Assembly: GCA_947454705.1 (NCBI GenBank)
Contig: CANGKZ010000029.1
Coordinates: 1-64,000 of the forward strand
From: Verrucomicrobiota bacterium
GTDB lineage: Bacteria > Verrucomicrobiota > Verrucomicrobiia > Limisphaerales > UBA9464
Direction of reading: 5' to 3'
Length of the DNA stretch: 64,000 nucleotides
A program made the translations under genes and the position numbers. The stretch's first letter is position 1. Each line of letters begins with the position of its first letter. Below, in pieces: positions 25,713-35,445 of the stretch. The notes beneath the pieces are model-generated. The model was not told the origin of the DNA. It did not search any database and saw nothing but the letters and a program-made list of their open reading frames with translations.

Positions 25713-26311
25713 GTTCGCTCCCCGAGCCGGTCCGCCAGCTCGCCGCCGCCCTGGGGCAACTCCCCGGGGTCGGCCCCCGCACCGCCGAGCGACTCGCCCT
25801 GCACCTGGTCCAGTCGGATCCGGCCCAGGTCCAGCTCCTCGCCAACGCCCTGGTCGAGGGACGCTCCCGCACCGTCACCTGTACCGTTTGTGGTGCATTG
25901 GCGGAGGCCTCGCCCTGCCCCATTTGTTCCGATTCCAAACGCGACACCACCCTGCTCTGCGTGGTGGAGCGCGTGCTGGATGTCATCAGCTTGGAAAAGT
26001 CGGGCACCTTCCGCGGCGTGTATCACGTGCTCGGAGGCAAGCTGAGCCCGCTCAATGGCGTGGGTCCCGAGGATCTTCGAATCGCCGAGCTGCAACAGCG
26101 CGTGGCCGAAGGCACCGCGCGTGAAGTCATCCTGGCGCTCGGAAGCGATGTCGAGGGCGACGCCACCGCCGCGTACCTCGCCACGCTGCTGAACTCGGCC
26201 GACCTGCGCGTCAGCCGTCTGGCCCAGGGTCTGCCCGCGGGCAGTGGACTCGAATTCGCCGACGAATTGACCCTCACCCGCGCGCTCGAAGGGCGACGCG
26301 ATGTCCGCTGA
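25709..26311 (+). CDS. recR: Recombination mediator RecR
   Basis: RecR acts with RecO/RecF in loading RecA at gaps. The 200-residue protein has a helix-hairpin-helix (LGQLPGVGPRTAERLALHL), a C4 zinc finger (CTVCGALAEASPCPIC) and a Toprim domain (LLCVVERVLDVISLEKSGTF, then YHVLGGKLSPLNGVGPEDL), and ends with the Walker B-like GLPAGSGLEFADELTLTRAL region. Translation starts at a GTG overlapping the ybaB stop, so the two are coupled. Confidence 0.97.
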   Translation: MSSLPEPVRQLAAALGQLPGVGPRTAERLALHLVQSDPAQVQLLANALVEGRSRTVTCTVCGALAEASPCPICSDSKRDTTLLCVVERVLDVISLEKSGTFRGVYHVLGGKLSPLNGVGPEDLRIAELQQRVAEGTAREVILALGSDVEGDATAAYLATLLNSADLRVSRLAQGLPAGSGLEFADELTLTRALEGRRDVR

Positions 26312-26356
26312 TCGACCTCCTTTTTTGTCCGCCAAGCCGACCCGTTTCTGTTGCGC

Positions 26357-26971
26357 ATGAGTGCTCCCAAAGCCGTTATCTTCGATCTCGGAAAAGTGCT
26401 GCTCGAGTTCGATTACCACCGCGCCGCCGCCACGCTTGGTCCGCTCAGCCAGGTGCCGCCCGCGGAGTTCAAGCGCATCATCGATCAGACTCCCCTGCTC
26501 CACCGGTACGAAACCGGATTGATGACCACGCAGGAATTCCTGGCCGAGGTGCGGTCCGTGACCGGCTACCACGGCCCGGAAGACCTCTTCCACCACACTT
26601 TCGGCGACATCTTCTGGGAAATTCCGGACATGATCGCGCTCCAGCAGCGCCTGGAAGCGAGCGGCATCCCGACCTACATCTTTTCCAACACCAACGAACT
26701 CGCGATCCGCAAAATCCGGAGCAAATTCCCGTTTTTCGGCGGATTCACCGGCTACATCTACAGCTACGAAGTGCGTTCGATGAAGCCGGACTCCCGGATC
26801 TATGAAGCCATGGAAGCCATGGCCGGCGCCCGTGGATCCGACCTGGTGTACATCGACGATCGGCTGGAAAACATCCAGGCCGGGGCCGCCCGCGGCTGGC
26901 GCGCCCTGCTGCACGCGGATCCCGCGGTCACCATTCCCGAGGTGCACCGGCATTTCGGGCTGAAGGGCTGA
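26357..26971 (+). CDS. HAD-superfamily hydrolase (YihX-like)
   Basis: The 204-residue protein has motif I as FDLGKVLLEFD (nucleophile Asp, with Gly in place of the second Asp, as in the YihX/haloacid-dehalogenase group), motif II in YIFSNTNE, motif III Lys in RSMKPDSRIY, and motif IV as VYIDDRLENIQAG. A four-helix C1 cap lies between motifs I and II. The E. coli homologue YihX dephosphorylates alpha-D-glucose-1-phosphate; the substrate here is unproven. It is a stand-alone gene between recR and parB. Confidence 0.88.
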   Translation: MSAPKAVIFDLGKVLLEFDYHRAAATLGPLSQVPPAEFKRIIDQTPLLHRYETGLMTTQEFLAEVRSVTGYHGPEDLFHHTFGDIFWEIPDMIALQQRLEASGIPTYIFSNTNELAIRKIRSKFPFFGGFTGYIYSYEVRSMKPDSRIYEAMEAMAGARGSDLVYIDDRLENIQAGAARGWRALLHADPAVTIPEVHRHFGLKG

Positions 26972-27040
26972 TCCACCTCCCCTTCCGATGTTTCCTCAAA
27001 ATGCTTTTGTGACCGGGGCGGCCTTCCTACTCTGAAGCTC

Positions 27041-27979
27041 ATGTCGAAACCGGCGTTGGGACGGGGTTTGGGAGCACTGCTCTCGGGTGGCGGTGCAAAA
27101 TCCGCGCCCGCAGCGCCGGCGCAGTCGTCGGCTTCCACAGCGTCGCCGGCCACACCCGCACCCGCAGCGGCGCCCGGCGGATCTGTGCTTCGCGTGCCGG
27201 TGGCCCGGGTGCATCCGAGCACGCTTCAGCCGCGAAAAGACTTTACCGCGGAATCCCTCGAAGAACTCGCGGAATCCATTCGCCGACAGGGAATCGTCCA
27301 GCCCCTCATCGTCCGCTCCAGCCCGAACGGCTACGAATTGATCGCCGGCGAACGCCGCTGGCGCGCCGCGCAATTGGCCGGGCTCACCGAGGTTCCCATC
27401 GTGGAACGCGTGGCCTCCGATCGCGAGGTGCTCGAGTTGGCCCTTGTTGAGAATCTCCAGCGCGAGAATCTCAATCCCATCGAGGAAGCCCTCGGCTACT
27501 CGCAGCTCGCCTCGCAATTTTCCCTCACCCAGGAAGACATCGCCGCGCGCGTGGGACGCTCCCGCGCCGCCGTGGCCAATGCCCTCCGGTTGCTCAAGCT
27601 TCCCCCCGCCGCCCAGACCGCGCTCCGCGACGGCCGGCTTTCAGTCGGACACGCCAAGGTCCTGCTGGGCATCGCCGATGCGAAGAACCAGCTCGCCGCC
27701 TTTGAGCGCGTCCTCAGCGCTAACCTCAGTGTCCGCCAGACCGAAGAACTCGCCGCCCGGCTCATCGCGCCCGAGACCGCCCCAAAACCTGGCTCCACTG
27801 CACCGGTGGCCGCCGGACGCGACCTCTTCGTCGTGGACCTGGAAAACCGCCTTCGCGAGCGGTTTGCCACCAAGGTCGGACTTAGGTATCGAACCGGGCG
27901 TGGTTCGTTGGAAATCCGCTTTTCGAGTGATGACGAACTCAATCGGGTTCTCGCGTTGCTCGGTGTTCCGCTGGACTGA
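27041..27979 (+). CDS. parB: Chromosome partitioning protein ParB
   Basis: ParB/Spo0J proteins are CTP-dependent clamps that spread from parS to segregate origins. The 312-residue protein opens [18 protein letters not shown], then an Ala/Pro linker, the ParB core ([49 protein letters not shown]), a helix-turn-helix ([24 protein letters not shown]) and a C-terminal dimerisation domain ending in the hydrophobic LLGVPLD. No parA is adjacent and I saw no canonical parS palindrome in the window. Confidence 0.95.
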   Translation: MSKPALGRGLGALLSGGGAKSAPAAPAQSSASTASPATPAPAAAPGGSVLRVPVARVHPSTLQPRKDFTAESLEELAESIRRQGIVQPLIVRSSPNGYELIAGERRWRAAQLAGLTEVPIVERVASDREVLELALVENLQRENLNPIEEALGYSQLASQFSLTQEDIAARVGRSRAAVANALRLLKLPPAAQTALRDGRLSVGHAKVLLGIADAKNQLAAFERVLSANLSVRQTEELAARLIAPETAPKPGSTAPVAAGRDLFVVDLENRLRERFATKVGLRYRTGRGSLEIRFSSDDELNRVLALLGVPLD

Positions 27980-28010
27980 TCCGGTGCCTTGAACCGGCAC
28001 CACCCCCACC

Positions 28011-29135
28011 ATGATCCAATCTCAAGAGTTTCGATCTTCGGTCGCTGATGCGCTGACCGCTGCCGCCGCAAGCTCGCCCCCGCTGACCGCATTCGTAGGT
28101 CTCGACGGATTCGTGGATGAGATCCTTCACGTCGTGGACCGCCGTCAGGATGCCGAGCACTACGACTGCGTTCCCACCATCGCCGCCTACGCCGCGCGTC
28201 TCGCAGCCGCCGCCGGCAAAAGCACCAACGTGGAACTGGTCAACGTGATGACCAAGCTCGGCGGCAACGGCCCGATCATGGCCAACGCCCTCGCCCATTT
28301 CGGCATTGCCGTCACCTACGTCGGCTCCCTCGGATGGCCGGCCCTTCATCCCGTCTTCGCCCCCTTCGCCCAGCGCGCCAACGTCCATACCATTTGTGGT
28401 GCAGGCCTCACCGACGCCCTCGAATTCACCGATGGCAAGATCATGGTCGGAAAGCACTACACCCTGAAGGAGGTCAACTGGACCAACCTCATGGAACGCT
28501 TCGGCCGCGAACGGTTCCTGGCCCAGATGAACACCGCGAGCCTCGTCGGGTTCGTCAACTGGACCATGCTTCCCTACATGAGCGACATCTGGGAATCGAT
28601 CCAGTCGGAGATCCTCCCCAAGCTCACCGGCCCGCGTCGCCGTATCTTTTTTGATCTCGCGGATCCGGAGAAACGTGTCGAGGCCGACATCCGCCGGGCT
28701 CTTGATCTCATCCTGAAGTTCCAGTCCCACTTCGATTGCATCCTCGGTCTGAACGAAAAGGAGGCGGTCGAAATCGGGCACGTGCTCGGAATCAAATCCT
28801 CCCCCACCACCGCGGAGGAACTCGCAGTGCTCGGGACCGAAATCCAGAAGCGCGTGCCGGTGGAGACCCTGGTCATCCATCCCACCGCCTACGCCTGCGC
28901 GGTGTCCGATGGCAAGGCCGTGGTCGTGGCCGGATCGCTGTGCAAGAAGCCCCGCATCACCACCGGAGCGGGCGATCACTTCAACAGCGGCTTCTGCCTC
29001 GGAAAACTTCTCGGCCTCGACAACGCCTCCAGCCTGCTCTGCGGCGTCAGCACCAGCGGCCATTATGTCCGCACCGCGCAAAGCCCCTCCATCGAGCAGC
29101 TGGCCAGCTTCATGCGCCACTGGCCCGCAGAATAA
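28011..29135 (+). CDS. PfkB-family carbohydrate kinase
   Basis: The 374-residue protein carries the PfkB C-terminal signature TTGAGDHFNSGF, whose Asp is the catalytic base and whose GAGD forms the anion hole. It also has an N-terminal GLDGFVDE segment and a GGNGP motif in the substrate lobe. It probably phosphorylates a sugar or nucleoside, but the exact substrate cannot be told. It is longer than ribokinase (about 310), with an extended middle (about residues 150-200). It follows parB by 31 bp and is 42 bp before def. Confidence 0.85.
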   Translation: MIQSQEFRSSVADALTAAAASSPPLTAFVGLDGFVDEILHVVDRRQDAEHYDCVPTIAAYAARLAAAAGKSTNVELVNVMTKLGGNGPIMANALAHFGIAVTYVGSLGWPALHPVFAPFAQRANVHTICGAGLTDALEFTDGKIMVGKHYTLKEVNWTNLMERFGRERFLAQMNTASLVGFVNWTMLPYMSDIWESIQSEILPKLTGPRRRIFFDLADPEKRVEADIRRALDLILKFQSHFDCILGLNEKEAVEIGHVLGIKSSPTTAEELAVLGTEIQKRVPVETLVIHPTAYACAVSDGKAVVVAGSLCKKPRITTGAGDHFNSGFCLGKLLGLDNASSLLCGVSTSGHYVRTAQSPSIEQLASFMRHWPAE

Positions 29136-29177
29136 GCAGTTTAAGCCGTTTCATTCCCCACTAGAGTACGCCCTCCC

Positions 29178-29756
29178 ATGGTCCTCCCTGTCGTCAAATA
29201 CGGAGATCCGGTCCTTCGCCGCAAAGGCGCCCGAATCGAGGCGATCACGCCCGAAATCACCAGCTTCATCGCCGACATGTTCGACACCATGAAGGCCGCC
29301 CGCGGAGTGGGTCTGGCCTCGCAGCAGGTCGGACGCGCCATTCAACTCACGGTCATCGACGTCCGAGGCATCACCGATCGCCCCAGCAAACTGTGGCTCC
29401 AGGGCACGCCGGCCGATGTCGAATCGTTCATGCCGCTCGTGCTCATCAACCCGGTCGTCACCGCCTCCGGTCCGCGCGTGAGCGGCCCCGAGGGATGCCT
29501 CAGCTTCCCGGAAATTTTCGGCGATGTGGAACGCCACGATGAAGTCGAGGTCACCGCCCTGAACGAGCGCGGCGAAACCTTCTCCTTCAAGGCCGCCGGC
29601 CTGCTGGCCCGTGCCGTTCAGCACGAGGTCGATCACTTGAACGGGTTGCTGTTCATCGATCGCATGAACGCCGAGACCCGGCGCGACGTGCAGCCCGAGA
29701 TCGACGAGCTCCAGGGCGAAACCCGCGCCCGCCTCGCAAAGCTCGCGCGGAAGTAA
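29178..29756 (+). CDS. def: Peptide deformylase
   Basis: Removes the formyl group from N-terminal Met. The 192-residue protein has the three family motifs, with variation: GVGLASQQVG (usual form GxGLAAxQ), EGCLSFP (metal-binding Cys) and QHEVDHLNG (HExxH). An insertion (about residues 70-90) precedes the strand leading to motif II. The metal and catalytic residues are complete, so it should be active. The ATG at 29178 has the family start MVLPVVKYGDPVLRRK. Confidence 0.95.
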   Translation: MVLPVVKYGDPVLRRKGARIEAITPEITSFIADMFDTMKAARGVGLASQQVGRAIQLTVIDVRGITDRPSKLWLQGTPADVESFMPLVLINPVVTASGPRVSGPEGCLSFPEIFGDVERHDEVEVTALNERGETFSFKAAGLLARAVQHEVDHLNGLLFIDRMNAETRRDVQPEIDELQGETRARLAKLARK

Positions 29757-29798
29757 CGCAGGACGGGCGACGCCGCGAAACCGGTTCGCCTCGTTCGA

Positions 29799-31232
29799 TT
29801 ATTCCGTCTCTCCGGCGGCGGGTTTTCCCTTCACCGCCTGGAACATGGCCAGGCAGCGGTTGCGCTGCACCCCGTGGTCCACGATCGGACGCGGATACCC
29901 CGTTGATGCCGTCAGCACCGGATTCGACCACGGCTCGTGGATCAAATCCGCCGGCAGCGATCGCAATTCCGGAACCCACTCCCGGACAAACTGTCCATCG
30001 GGATCAAATTTGAGCCCCTGCGTGGTCGGGTTGAAGATCCGGAAATACGGTGCCGCATCCGTTCCGCACCCCGCGCTCCATTGCCATCCCCCGCTGTTCG
30101 CGGCGAGGTCCGCATCCAGCAGCCGGTGCATGAAATAACGCTCCCCGCGCTGCCACGAAATCAGCAGATCCTTGGTGAGGAACATCGCCACAATCATGCG
30201 CAGACGGTTGTGCATGATCCCGGTCGCGTTGAGGCAGCGCATCGCTGAATCCACGATGGGAAATCCGGTCCGTCCCGCGCACCACGCTTCGAACCACGCA
30301 TCGGTCCCCTCCCACTTCAACGCCGCGTATTCCGGACGGAAGCACGAGGTCGCCACATGCGGAAAGCTCGCAAGGATCTGCGAGTAGAATTCGCGCCAGA
30401 TCAATTCGGTCTCCCACACGATGCATCCGCGTTCCCCTCCCGGCGGCGCTTCTGCGCGTGCGGTCTGGAGACGCGACATCACCGTCCGAATTCCCACCGT
30501 GCCCCAATTGAGATGCGGCGACAGACGCGAGGTCCCGGTCGCTTCCGCAGGAAAATCCCGCGCCCGGTCGTATTGATACACCGGCCCCTTTAGGAATGCC
30601 TTCAACGCCTCCAGTGCGGCGTGTTCTCCAGCCGGAGGAATCGCGTGGGGACACGGATGCCCGAGGCTCGCGGAATCCCGCGGCACCGGTTCGCTGTGCA
30701 CCGTTTGCGGAACCGGATTCACCGCACGTTTCAATTTTGAAACCGGGGCGGCGATCGGATGCGTGCGCCACGCTTTCGAGTACGGGGTGAACACGGTGTA
30801 CGGCTTGCCCTGTCCGGTCAGCAGCTCCGAGCCATCGCGCACCACGCGGTCCTTGAACAGCTCGAATCCGATTCCGGCGGCGTAAAGAGCCGACGCCACC
30901 TTCCGATCCGTGGCTACCCAGCCGGGTTCGTATTCCCGATTGGCCAGGACGGCCGCCGCATCCACTTCGCGGGCGAGCTTGGGGAGCTCCTCGTGCGGCG
31001 AACCGTGTCGCACGATCAGCCGATGTCCCAGCGCCTCCAGATTGGCACGCAGGGACTCCAGCGATTTCAACCCGAAGGTGAGACTCGCCGCGCCGAGGTC
31101 CTCACGCGCCAGTTGCGCCGGATCCAGCACGTACACCGGCACGAGACGCTGACCGCGGGTCGCGGCCTCGTGGAGCGCGGTGTTGTCCGTGATTCGCAGG
31201 TCCCGACGGAACCAATGAAGGATGGTCTGCAT
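29799..31232 (-). CDS. phr: Deoxyribodipyrimidine photolyase
   Basis: Light-driven repair of UV-induced cyclobutane pyrimidine dimers. The 477-residue protein has the N-terminal antenna-binding Rossmann domain (MQTILHWFRRDLRITDNTAL) and a C-terminal FAD domain with WREFYSQIL, GRTGFPIVDSAMRCLNATGIMHNRLRMIVAMFLTKDL (split here only for description), GGWQWSAGCGTDAAPYFRIFNP and the tail TQGLKFDPDGQFVREWVPEL. These match the class I CPD photolyase/cryptochrome group. It is tail-to-tail with def. Confidence 0.95.
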   Translation of the reverse strand: MQTILHWFRRDLRITDNTALHEAATRGQRLVPVYVLDPAQLAREDLGAASLTFGLKSLESLRANLEALGHRLIVRHGSPHEELPKLAREVDAAAVLANREYEPGWVATDRKVASALYAAGIGFELFKDRVVRDGSELLTGQGKPYTVFTPYSKAWRTHPIAAPVSKLKRAVNPVPQTVHSEPVPRDSASLGHPCPHAIPPAGEHAALEALKAFLKGPVYQYDRARDFPAEATGTSRLSPHLNWGTVGIRTVMSRLQTARAEAPPGGERGCIVWETELIWREFYSQILASFPHVATSCFRPEYAALKWEGTDAWFEAWCAGRTGFPIVDSAMRCLNATGIMHNRLRMIVAMFLTKDLLISWQRGERYFMHRLLDADLAANSGGWQWSAGCGTDAAPYFRIFNPTTQGLKFDPDGQFVREWVPELRSLPADLIHEPWSNPVLTASTGYPRPIVDHGVQRNRCLAMFQAVKGKPAAGETE

Positions 31233-31298
31233 GAATGCCCGACCATCGCATGGAACCGCGGGATTGCCAGCCGTCGGACCAAAATTGGAGTGCGGAAT

Positions 31299-32309
31299 TT
31301 ACTTCCGATTTCCGCCCACCGGACCGATGTCCGCGGTGGTCACCCCAGGACTCTGGATCACCCGGCTAAAGCTCGGACACGTGACCGAGTATTCGAACCC
31401 GGTTCCCGTTCCCGCCGCGCCAAAGCGGCCCTTGCGATCGAGGGCAATGAAGTTGATCGAGAGATCGAATCCCTTCGGATCCAACCGCGCGATGCGACGA
31501 ATCGTTTCCAGGCAGGCGTCCTGCGGATGCATGCCCTGGCGCATGAACTCCACCACCAGGAACGTGCCGCAATACCGCATCACGTTTTCACCCAGCCCGG
31601 TGGCCCCCGCTGCACCGACTTCGTTGTCCACGTACAATCCGCCGCCAATGATCGGGGAATCGCCCAGCCGCCCCGGAAGCTTGTAGCCCCAGCCGCTGGT
31701 GGAGCATCCGCCGAAGACGTCGCCCGACGGGGTCAGCGCAATCAGGGCGATGGTGTCGTGATTCTTCTCTGCGCGCTTTTGTTCCGCCTTCCAACGCTTC
31801 CACGCGGCGAATTGCCCCGGGGAAACTTTGGGACCTTTTTCAAATCCATGCTTGGCCGCAAAGGCCGCCGCACCATCGCCGACCAGCATCACGTGCTTGG
31901 TCTTTTCCATCACCGCCCGGGCGACCGAGATGGGATGTCGGAACCCGCTCAACGCACCGACGCTGCCCGCGCGGTGGCCCGGACCACTCATGATGCACGA
32001 GTCGAGCTGCACCACGCCGTCGGCGTTGGGAATGCCGGCCAGGCCCACGCTGGCGTTGTTCGGATCCGACTCCGTCACGCGGATCCCCGCCTCCACCGCG
32101 TCCAGCCCGCTGCCATTGGCCCGCAGCACTTCGAGCGCCTTTTCGTTCGCCGGTTTGCCGAACGGCCAGGTGGAAACAATGAGCGGAGCCGCACCCGTCA
32201 ATTCCGCCACCGGCAGCATCGGAGCGCCGCTGGCGTTCTGGATCAAACGGCCGCCGACAAGGGCGGTGGCCGCACCGGAGAGAAATTTGCGACGGGGCAT
32301 CTTTGACAT
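31299..32309 (-). CDS. Tat-exported N4-(beta-N-acetylglucosaminyl)-L-asparaginase (glycosylasparaginase)
   Basis: An Ntn-hydrolase that cleaves the Asn-GlcNAc link of glycopeptides. The 336-residue protein starts MSKMPRRKFLSGAA, a twin-arginine signal followed by a hydrophobic stretch. The precursor is cut before the catalytic Thr in NHDTIALIAL (T186), and GGCSTSGWGYKLPGRLGDSP and GGGLYVDNEVGAAGATG match the T2 family substrate-binding region. The open frame runs to 32372, but the Tat motif fixes the ATG at 32309. It lies 59 bp downstream of queD and may be cotranscribed with that operon. The Tat route suggests folding before export. Confidence 0.9.
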   Translation of the reverse strand: MSKMPRRKFLSGAATALVGGRLIQNASGAPMLPVAELTGAAPLIVSTWPFGKPANEKALEVLRANGSGLDAVEAGIRVTESDPNNASVGLAGIPNADGVVQLDSCIMSGPGHRAGSVGALSGFRHPISVARAVMEKTKHVMLVGDGAAAFAAKHGFEKGPKVSPGQFAAWKRWKAEQKRAEKNHDTIALIALTPSGDVFGGCSTSGWGYKLPGRLGDSPIIGGGLYVDNEVGAAGATGLGENVMRYCGTFLVVEFMRQGMHPQDACLETIRRIARLDPKGFDLSINFIALDRKGRFGAAGTGTGFEYSVTCPSFSRVIQSPGVTTADIGPVGGNRK

Positions 32310-32368
32310 GCGCCAAGGGTGCCCCTCCGCGCCACGCTGGCAAGACGGACGATGCGTTCGGCTCGAAT

Positions 32369-32734
32369 TCAACCCACGAGCGGCCCGCGATACACGCAGC
32401 TCGAGTTGCAGGTCTCAGCCACGCGGATCTCCTTCAACAACGGCAGCGCCGGCTTCAATCGATCCCACACCCAGCCCGCCAGCACTTCGCTGGTGGGATT
32501 CTCCAGCCCCGGAATTGTGTTCAGATGATTGTGATCGAGCTGCTCGTACAGAGGACGGAAGGCGGCCTTGATGTCGGCATAATCCATCACCCAGCCGAAC
32601 TGCGGATCCACCGGTCCCTCCACGATCACTTCGATCTGAAAACTGTGGCCGTGCAGGCGCGCGCATTTGTGGCCCGCCGGCACGCGCGGAAGGCTGTGGG
32701 CGGCCTCGATTTGAAAAGTCTTTCTCAGTTCCAT
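32369..32734 (-). CDS. queD: 6-carboxy-5,6,7,8-tetrahydropterin synthase family (QueD/PTPS)
   Basis: The 121-residue protein has the PTPS zinc His triad and catalytic residues: AAHSLP, then CARLHGHSF (catalytic Cys and two His), the DYADIK segment, LDHNHLN and a closing Glu in ENPTSE. QueD makes the 6-carboxy-tetrahydropterin precursor of queuosine; some relatives serve biopterin or preQ0. It starts 12 bp after the LuxC-like gene, in the same operon as LuxE-like and MFS genes, which is an unusual place for it. No queC/queE is nearby. Confidence 0.9.
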   Translation of the reverse strand: MELRKTFQIEAAHSLPRVPAGHKCARLHGHSFQIEVIVEGPVDPQFGWVMDYADIKAAFRPLYEQLDHNHLNTIPGLENPTSEVLAGWVWDRLKPALPLLKEIRVAETCNSSCVYRGPLVG

Positions 32735-32746
32735 GGAATCAAAAGG

Positions 32747-34168
32747 TCAGGTTTCAAAATCGGTCCAGGTGACCAGGTCGCCCAGCGAGGGACGCCCGTC
32801 GTGACGCCACGACACCGGCGGCTCCTGCATACGGCCGATGGGACAAATCCGGGTCACGCCCCAATTCGCCAGCACCAGCGCGGCCTCGGCCGCGCGGCTT
32901 TCCGTGAGCGCCAGGCCCACCGTGCTCACCTTGCCGCGAACATTGTCGGAATAACGCAGCGCATCCCTGAGGTCCCGACACGGCTTCACGGTGATGAAGC
33001 GATTGAGGCACGATGCGTGAAACCGGGGGTCGGCCTCGTACACCACGGTCCATGCGGTGGACTCCGGACTGCTCCACACGCGCGTGCCGTGGTCCGGCAC
33101 CGGAAAGAACACCCCTCTCGGCGCGGTCACCGCTTCGTCGTGCGCCACCTTCGACCGCGCTTCGCGCATTTCATGCAGAGACCGACGTCCTGAAATCGCC
33201 GAGGCCGACTCGGCAGGCAATGCCCCGCGGGGATCCGCCGCCTCGCGGGCTTCCAAGGCCGATGCCAGCAGTTCGCCGAATCCCTCCGCCGACACCGCCC
33301 CGGTGTCCTCCACATAAATCACATGCGGCGAAAGGCACCCGAGTTGGTTCCACGCCGCGATGTCGTTCGCCGCCTTCTCCGCCACCTTGCGGGCACTGAA
33401 CGACGACAGCATCTCCGCTCCAACAAAGCCAAAGCTCAACCGATGCCCATACGCGAGCAGGCGAGCAGATCCGGGCAATCGCGAGCGGATCGAGGCAATC
33501 GTCTCATCCGATCCGTGCACCGTGACGCATTCCGCCTCCGCAAACGCAGCGGCCTCCAGCTCCGGGGAACCGCCGAGCCACACCGCAATCTCCAGACACG
33601 CCCCGAGCTTGGGCTCCAGATCCACCAGCGAATGCGCAAACAGGCGCGGAATCAGCGACCCGCGCGCGCTGCATTTCATCAACTGGGCTGAGCGTACCAA
33701 CAATGAGGCGACCATCGACAGGATCGCCGGGTTCGGCAGCGTGCCGGCGGCGATGTTGAGAATCAGCTCGGGCCCGCGGGCGAGCGCCAGTCGGCCTTGG
33801 CGCAGTTCGCCCATCGGCCCGCAGAATTCATCCAATCGCCGCACATCCCCAAGATCCTGGGCCACCCATGCCCCGAGAGCTTCTGCGGTCAGCGACACAA
33901 ACAAGCCGTCGAGTCCGCGTTCCAGCGTGGTTCGGCCGAATCCAGTTTCTGCCGGCCCCTGCTCCAGTGCGCGACGACGAAACGGGTTCGACGGATCCCG
34001 CCAACGCTCCGCCGCGTAGGCAATCCACTCGATCAAATCCTGCGTGCGGCGCGGCGCGAGCCATTGCGCACGGTTGCGTTTGATCGCGATGCACGCATCG
34101 CGGATCAGCGCCGGCGTGGTGGGCGCACCCGCGGGACGATCGGCCAGGAAGAGTTCAGGAAGGGACAT
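32747..34168 (-). CDS. LuxC-family acyl-CoA reductase
   Basis: The 473-residue protein matches the LuxC acyl-CoA reductase family (aldehyde-dehydrogenase fold). It shows AAGTLPNPAILSMVASLLVRSAQLMK-type cofactor-domain sequence and the catalytic Cys in NQLGCLSPH (C278). In luminous bacteria LuxC reduces an acyl group received from LuxE to a fatty aldehyde with NADPH. No luciferase (luxAB) or LuxD is nearby, so the product is probably an aldehyde or alcohol for another use. It lies 12 bp after the MFS gene and 12 bp before queD. Confidence 0.88.
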   Translation of the reverse strand: MSLPELFLADRPAGAPTTPALIRDACIAIKRNRAQWLAPRRTQDLIEWIAYAAERWRDPSNPFRRRALEQGPAETGFGRTTLERGLDGLFVSLTAEALGAWVAQDLGDVRRLDEFCGPMGELRQGRLALARGPELILNIAAGTLPNPAILSMVASLLVRSAQLMKCSARGSLIPRLFAHSLVDLEPKLGACLEIAVWLGGSPELEAAAFAEAECVTVHGSDETIASIRSRLPGSARLLAYGHRLSFGFVGAEMLSSFSARKVAEKAANDIAAWNQLGCLSPHVIYVEDTGAVSAEGFGELLASALEAREAADPRGALPAESASAISGRRSLHEMREARSKVAHDEAVTAPRGVFFPVPDHGTRVWSSPESTAWTVVYEADPRFHASCLNRFITVKPCRDLRDALRYSDNVRGKVSTVGLALTESRAAEAALVLANWGVTRICPIGRMQEPPVSWRHDGRPSLGDLVTWTDFET

Positions 34169-34180
34169 GCGACTTCAGAT

Positions 34181-35428
34181 TCAATCGGCACGCGAAGGCA
34201 TCGGGACTGCGGCCACGGCCGGTTGCGGATACTCCCCGCGATGCCGACGAAACCAGGCGAGCGGAATCAGTCCGAACAACGACACCGCCATCAACGCGGC
34301 CAGACCACCAAACACGAGTCGATACGCCCCGGCCTCGTGCGAGCTTCGTCCCATTTGGTCGACCCACGCTCCCGTGATCCAGTGGGAGAGATTTCCCCCC
34401 ATGCCGCCCACGGTGATGAACAGCCCGAAGAAACGTCCGCGCGCTGCGTCGGGCACGCATTGCATGAGCTCGGCCTCAACGATCGGATACGACGCCACAA
34501 ACAACGCCCCGTAGAGCACGAAGGCCCACGGGATTCCCGCAACCGGAAGCCACGGAAACGCGGCAAACAAAACGGCCGAAATTCCCACGAGGCCCATCAT
34601 CCAGGGAAACCGGCGCTTGTCGCTCCAATGCCCAAACAGCGGATTGCTCACGGCCGATGCGATGAAAATGCAGCTCAGAATCATGCCCGCGCGACGCGGC
34701 GTCATGCCGTGAGCGGTCTGCAAAAACAGCGATCCCAGCGTCCCCAGGCTGTTGCCGGCGAAATCGCGGCAGCAGAACAAGAACGCGAGCACCGCAAACA
34801 CCCACGCGAACGCCGCCCGCGGAAACAAAGGAATCGAGGGCACGGCCCGGTCCACCACCACCGCCGCCTCGCGGGCCAGCAGGGCAAACACGCCGCTCAT
34901 CACCACACCTGCCCCGCCCATGACCAAAATCGGAACACGCCAGCTTCCGAACGCCTCGGCCATCGTGCCCGACAGAAAAGGTCCCGAGAGAAATCCAATG
35001 CTGGCCCCAATCGCGATCAACCCCAACGCCTTCCCGGTCCGCGTGGGATTCAACCCGGCAACCAGCGCCGTGGCGGCCGGATGAAAGCAGCTACCGCCAA
35101 GCCCTGCGATGACCACCGAGGCCACCGCCCAGGAATAGCTCGTTGAAAGCCCCAAGCCGACAAACCCGAGTCCGTTGAAAAACAATCCCCAGGCCAGGAG
35201 TGCCTTGCGGCTCATGCGGTCGGCAAGCATTCCCACCGGATAACTCGGGAGGTAATAGGCCATCATCATCACCGTCATCAACCCCGTGGCCTGCTCCGTG
35301 GACCCGAGGCGTAGATCGTCACGAATCGGCAGGTAAAGCGGCAGCAGCGCCACCTGATACAAATGCGTGAAGGCATGCAAAATGCCGACCAGCCAGAGGG
35401 TGCGGACGTTGTGGGGGGCGGGTTGCAC
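34181..35428 (-). CDS. MFS transporter
   Basis: The 415-residue protein has about twelve membrane segments. The motif-A-type loop GMLADRMSRKALLAWG follows TM2, and a second-half counterpart GHWSDKRRFPW follows TM8. The central loop near residues 185-200 is short. It resembles fosmidomycin-resistance/sugar-type efflux members, but substrate is unknown. Gene position between LuxE-like and LuxC-like genes (17 and 12 bp gaps) suggests it moves a substrate or product of the reductase. Confidence 0.88.
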   Translation of the reverse strand: MQPAPHNVRTLWLVGILHAFTHLYQVALLPLYLPIRDDLRLGSTEQATGLMTVMMMAYYLPSYPVGMLADRMSRKALLAWGLFFNGLGFVGLGLSTSYSWAVASVVIAGLGGSCFHPAATALVAGLNPTRTGKALGLIAIGASIGFLSGPFLSGTMAEAFGSWRVPILVMGGAGVVMSGVFALLAREAAVVVDRAVPSIPLFPRAAFAWVFAVLAFLFCCRDFAGNSLGTLGSLFLQTAHGMTPRRAGMILSCIFIASAVSNPLFGHWSDKRRFPWMMGLVGISAVLFAAFPWLPVAGIPWAFVLYGALFVASYPIVEAELMQCVPDAARGRFFGLFITVGGMGGNLSHWITGAWVDQMGRSSHEAGAYRLVFGGLAALMAVSLFGLIPLAWFRRHRGEYPQPAVAAVPMPSRAD

Positions 35429-35445
35429 GCGGGGGTTCGGTTGGG

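Noticed and set aside
27982..28001. GGTGCC/GGCACC hairpin after parB
   Set aside because: Short stem, no T-run, and it abuts the next start codon; not enough to call a terminator.
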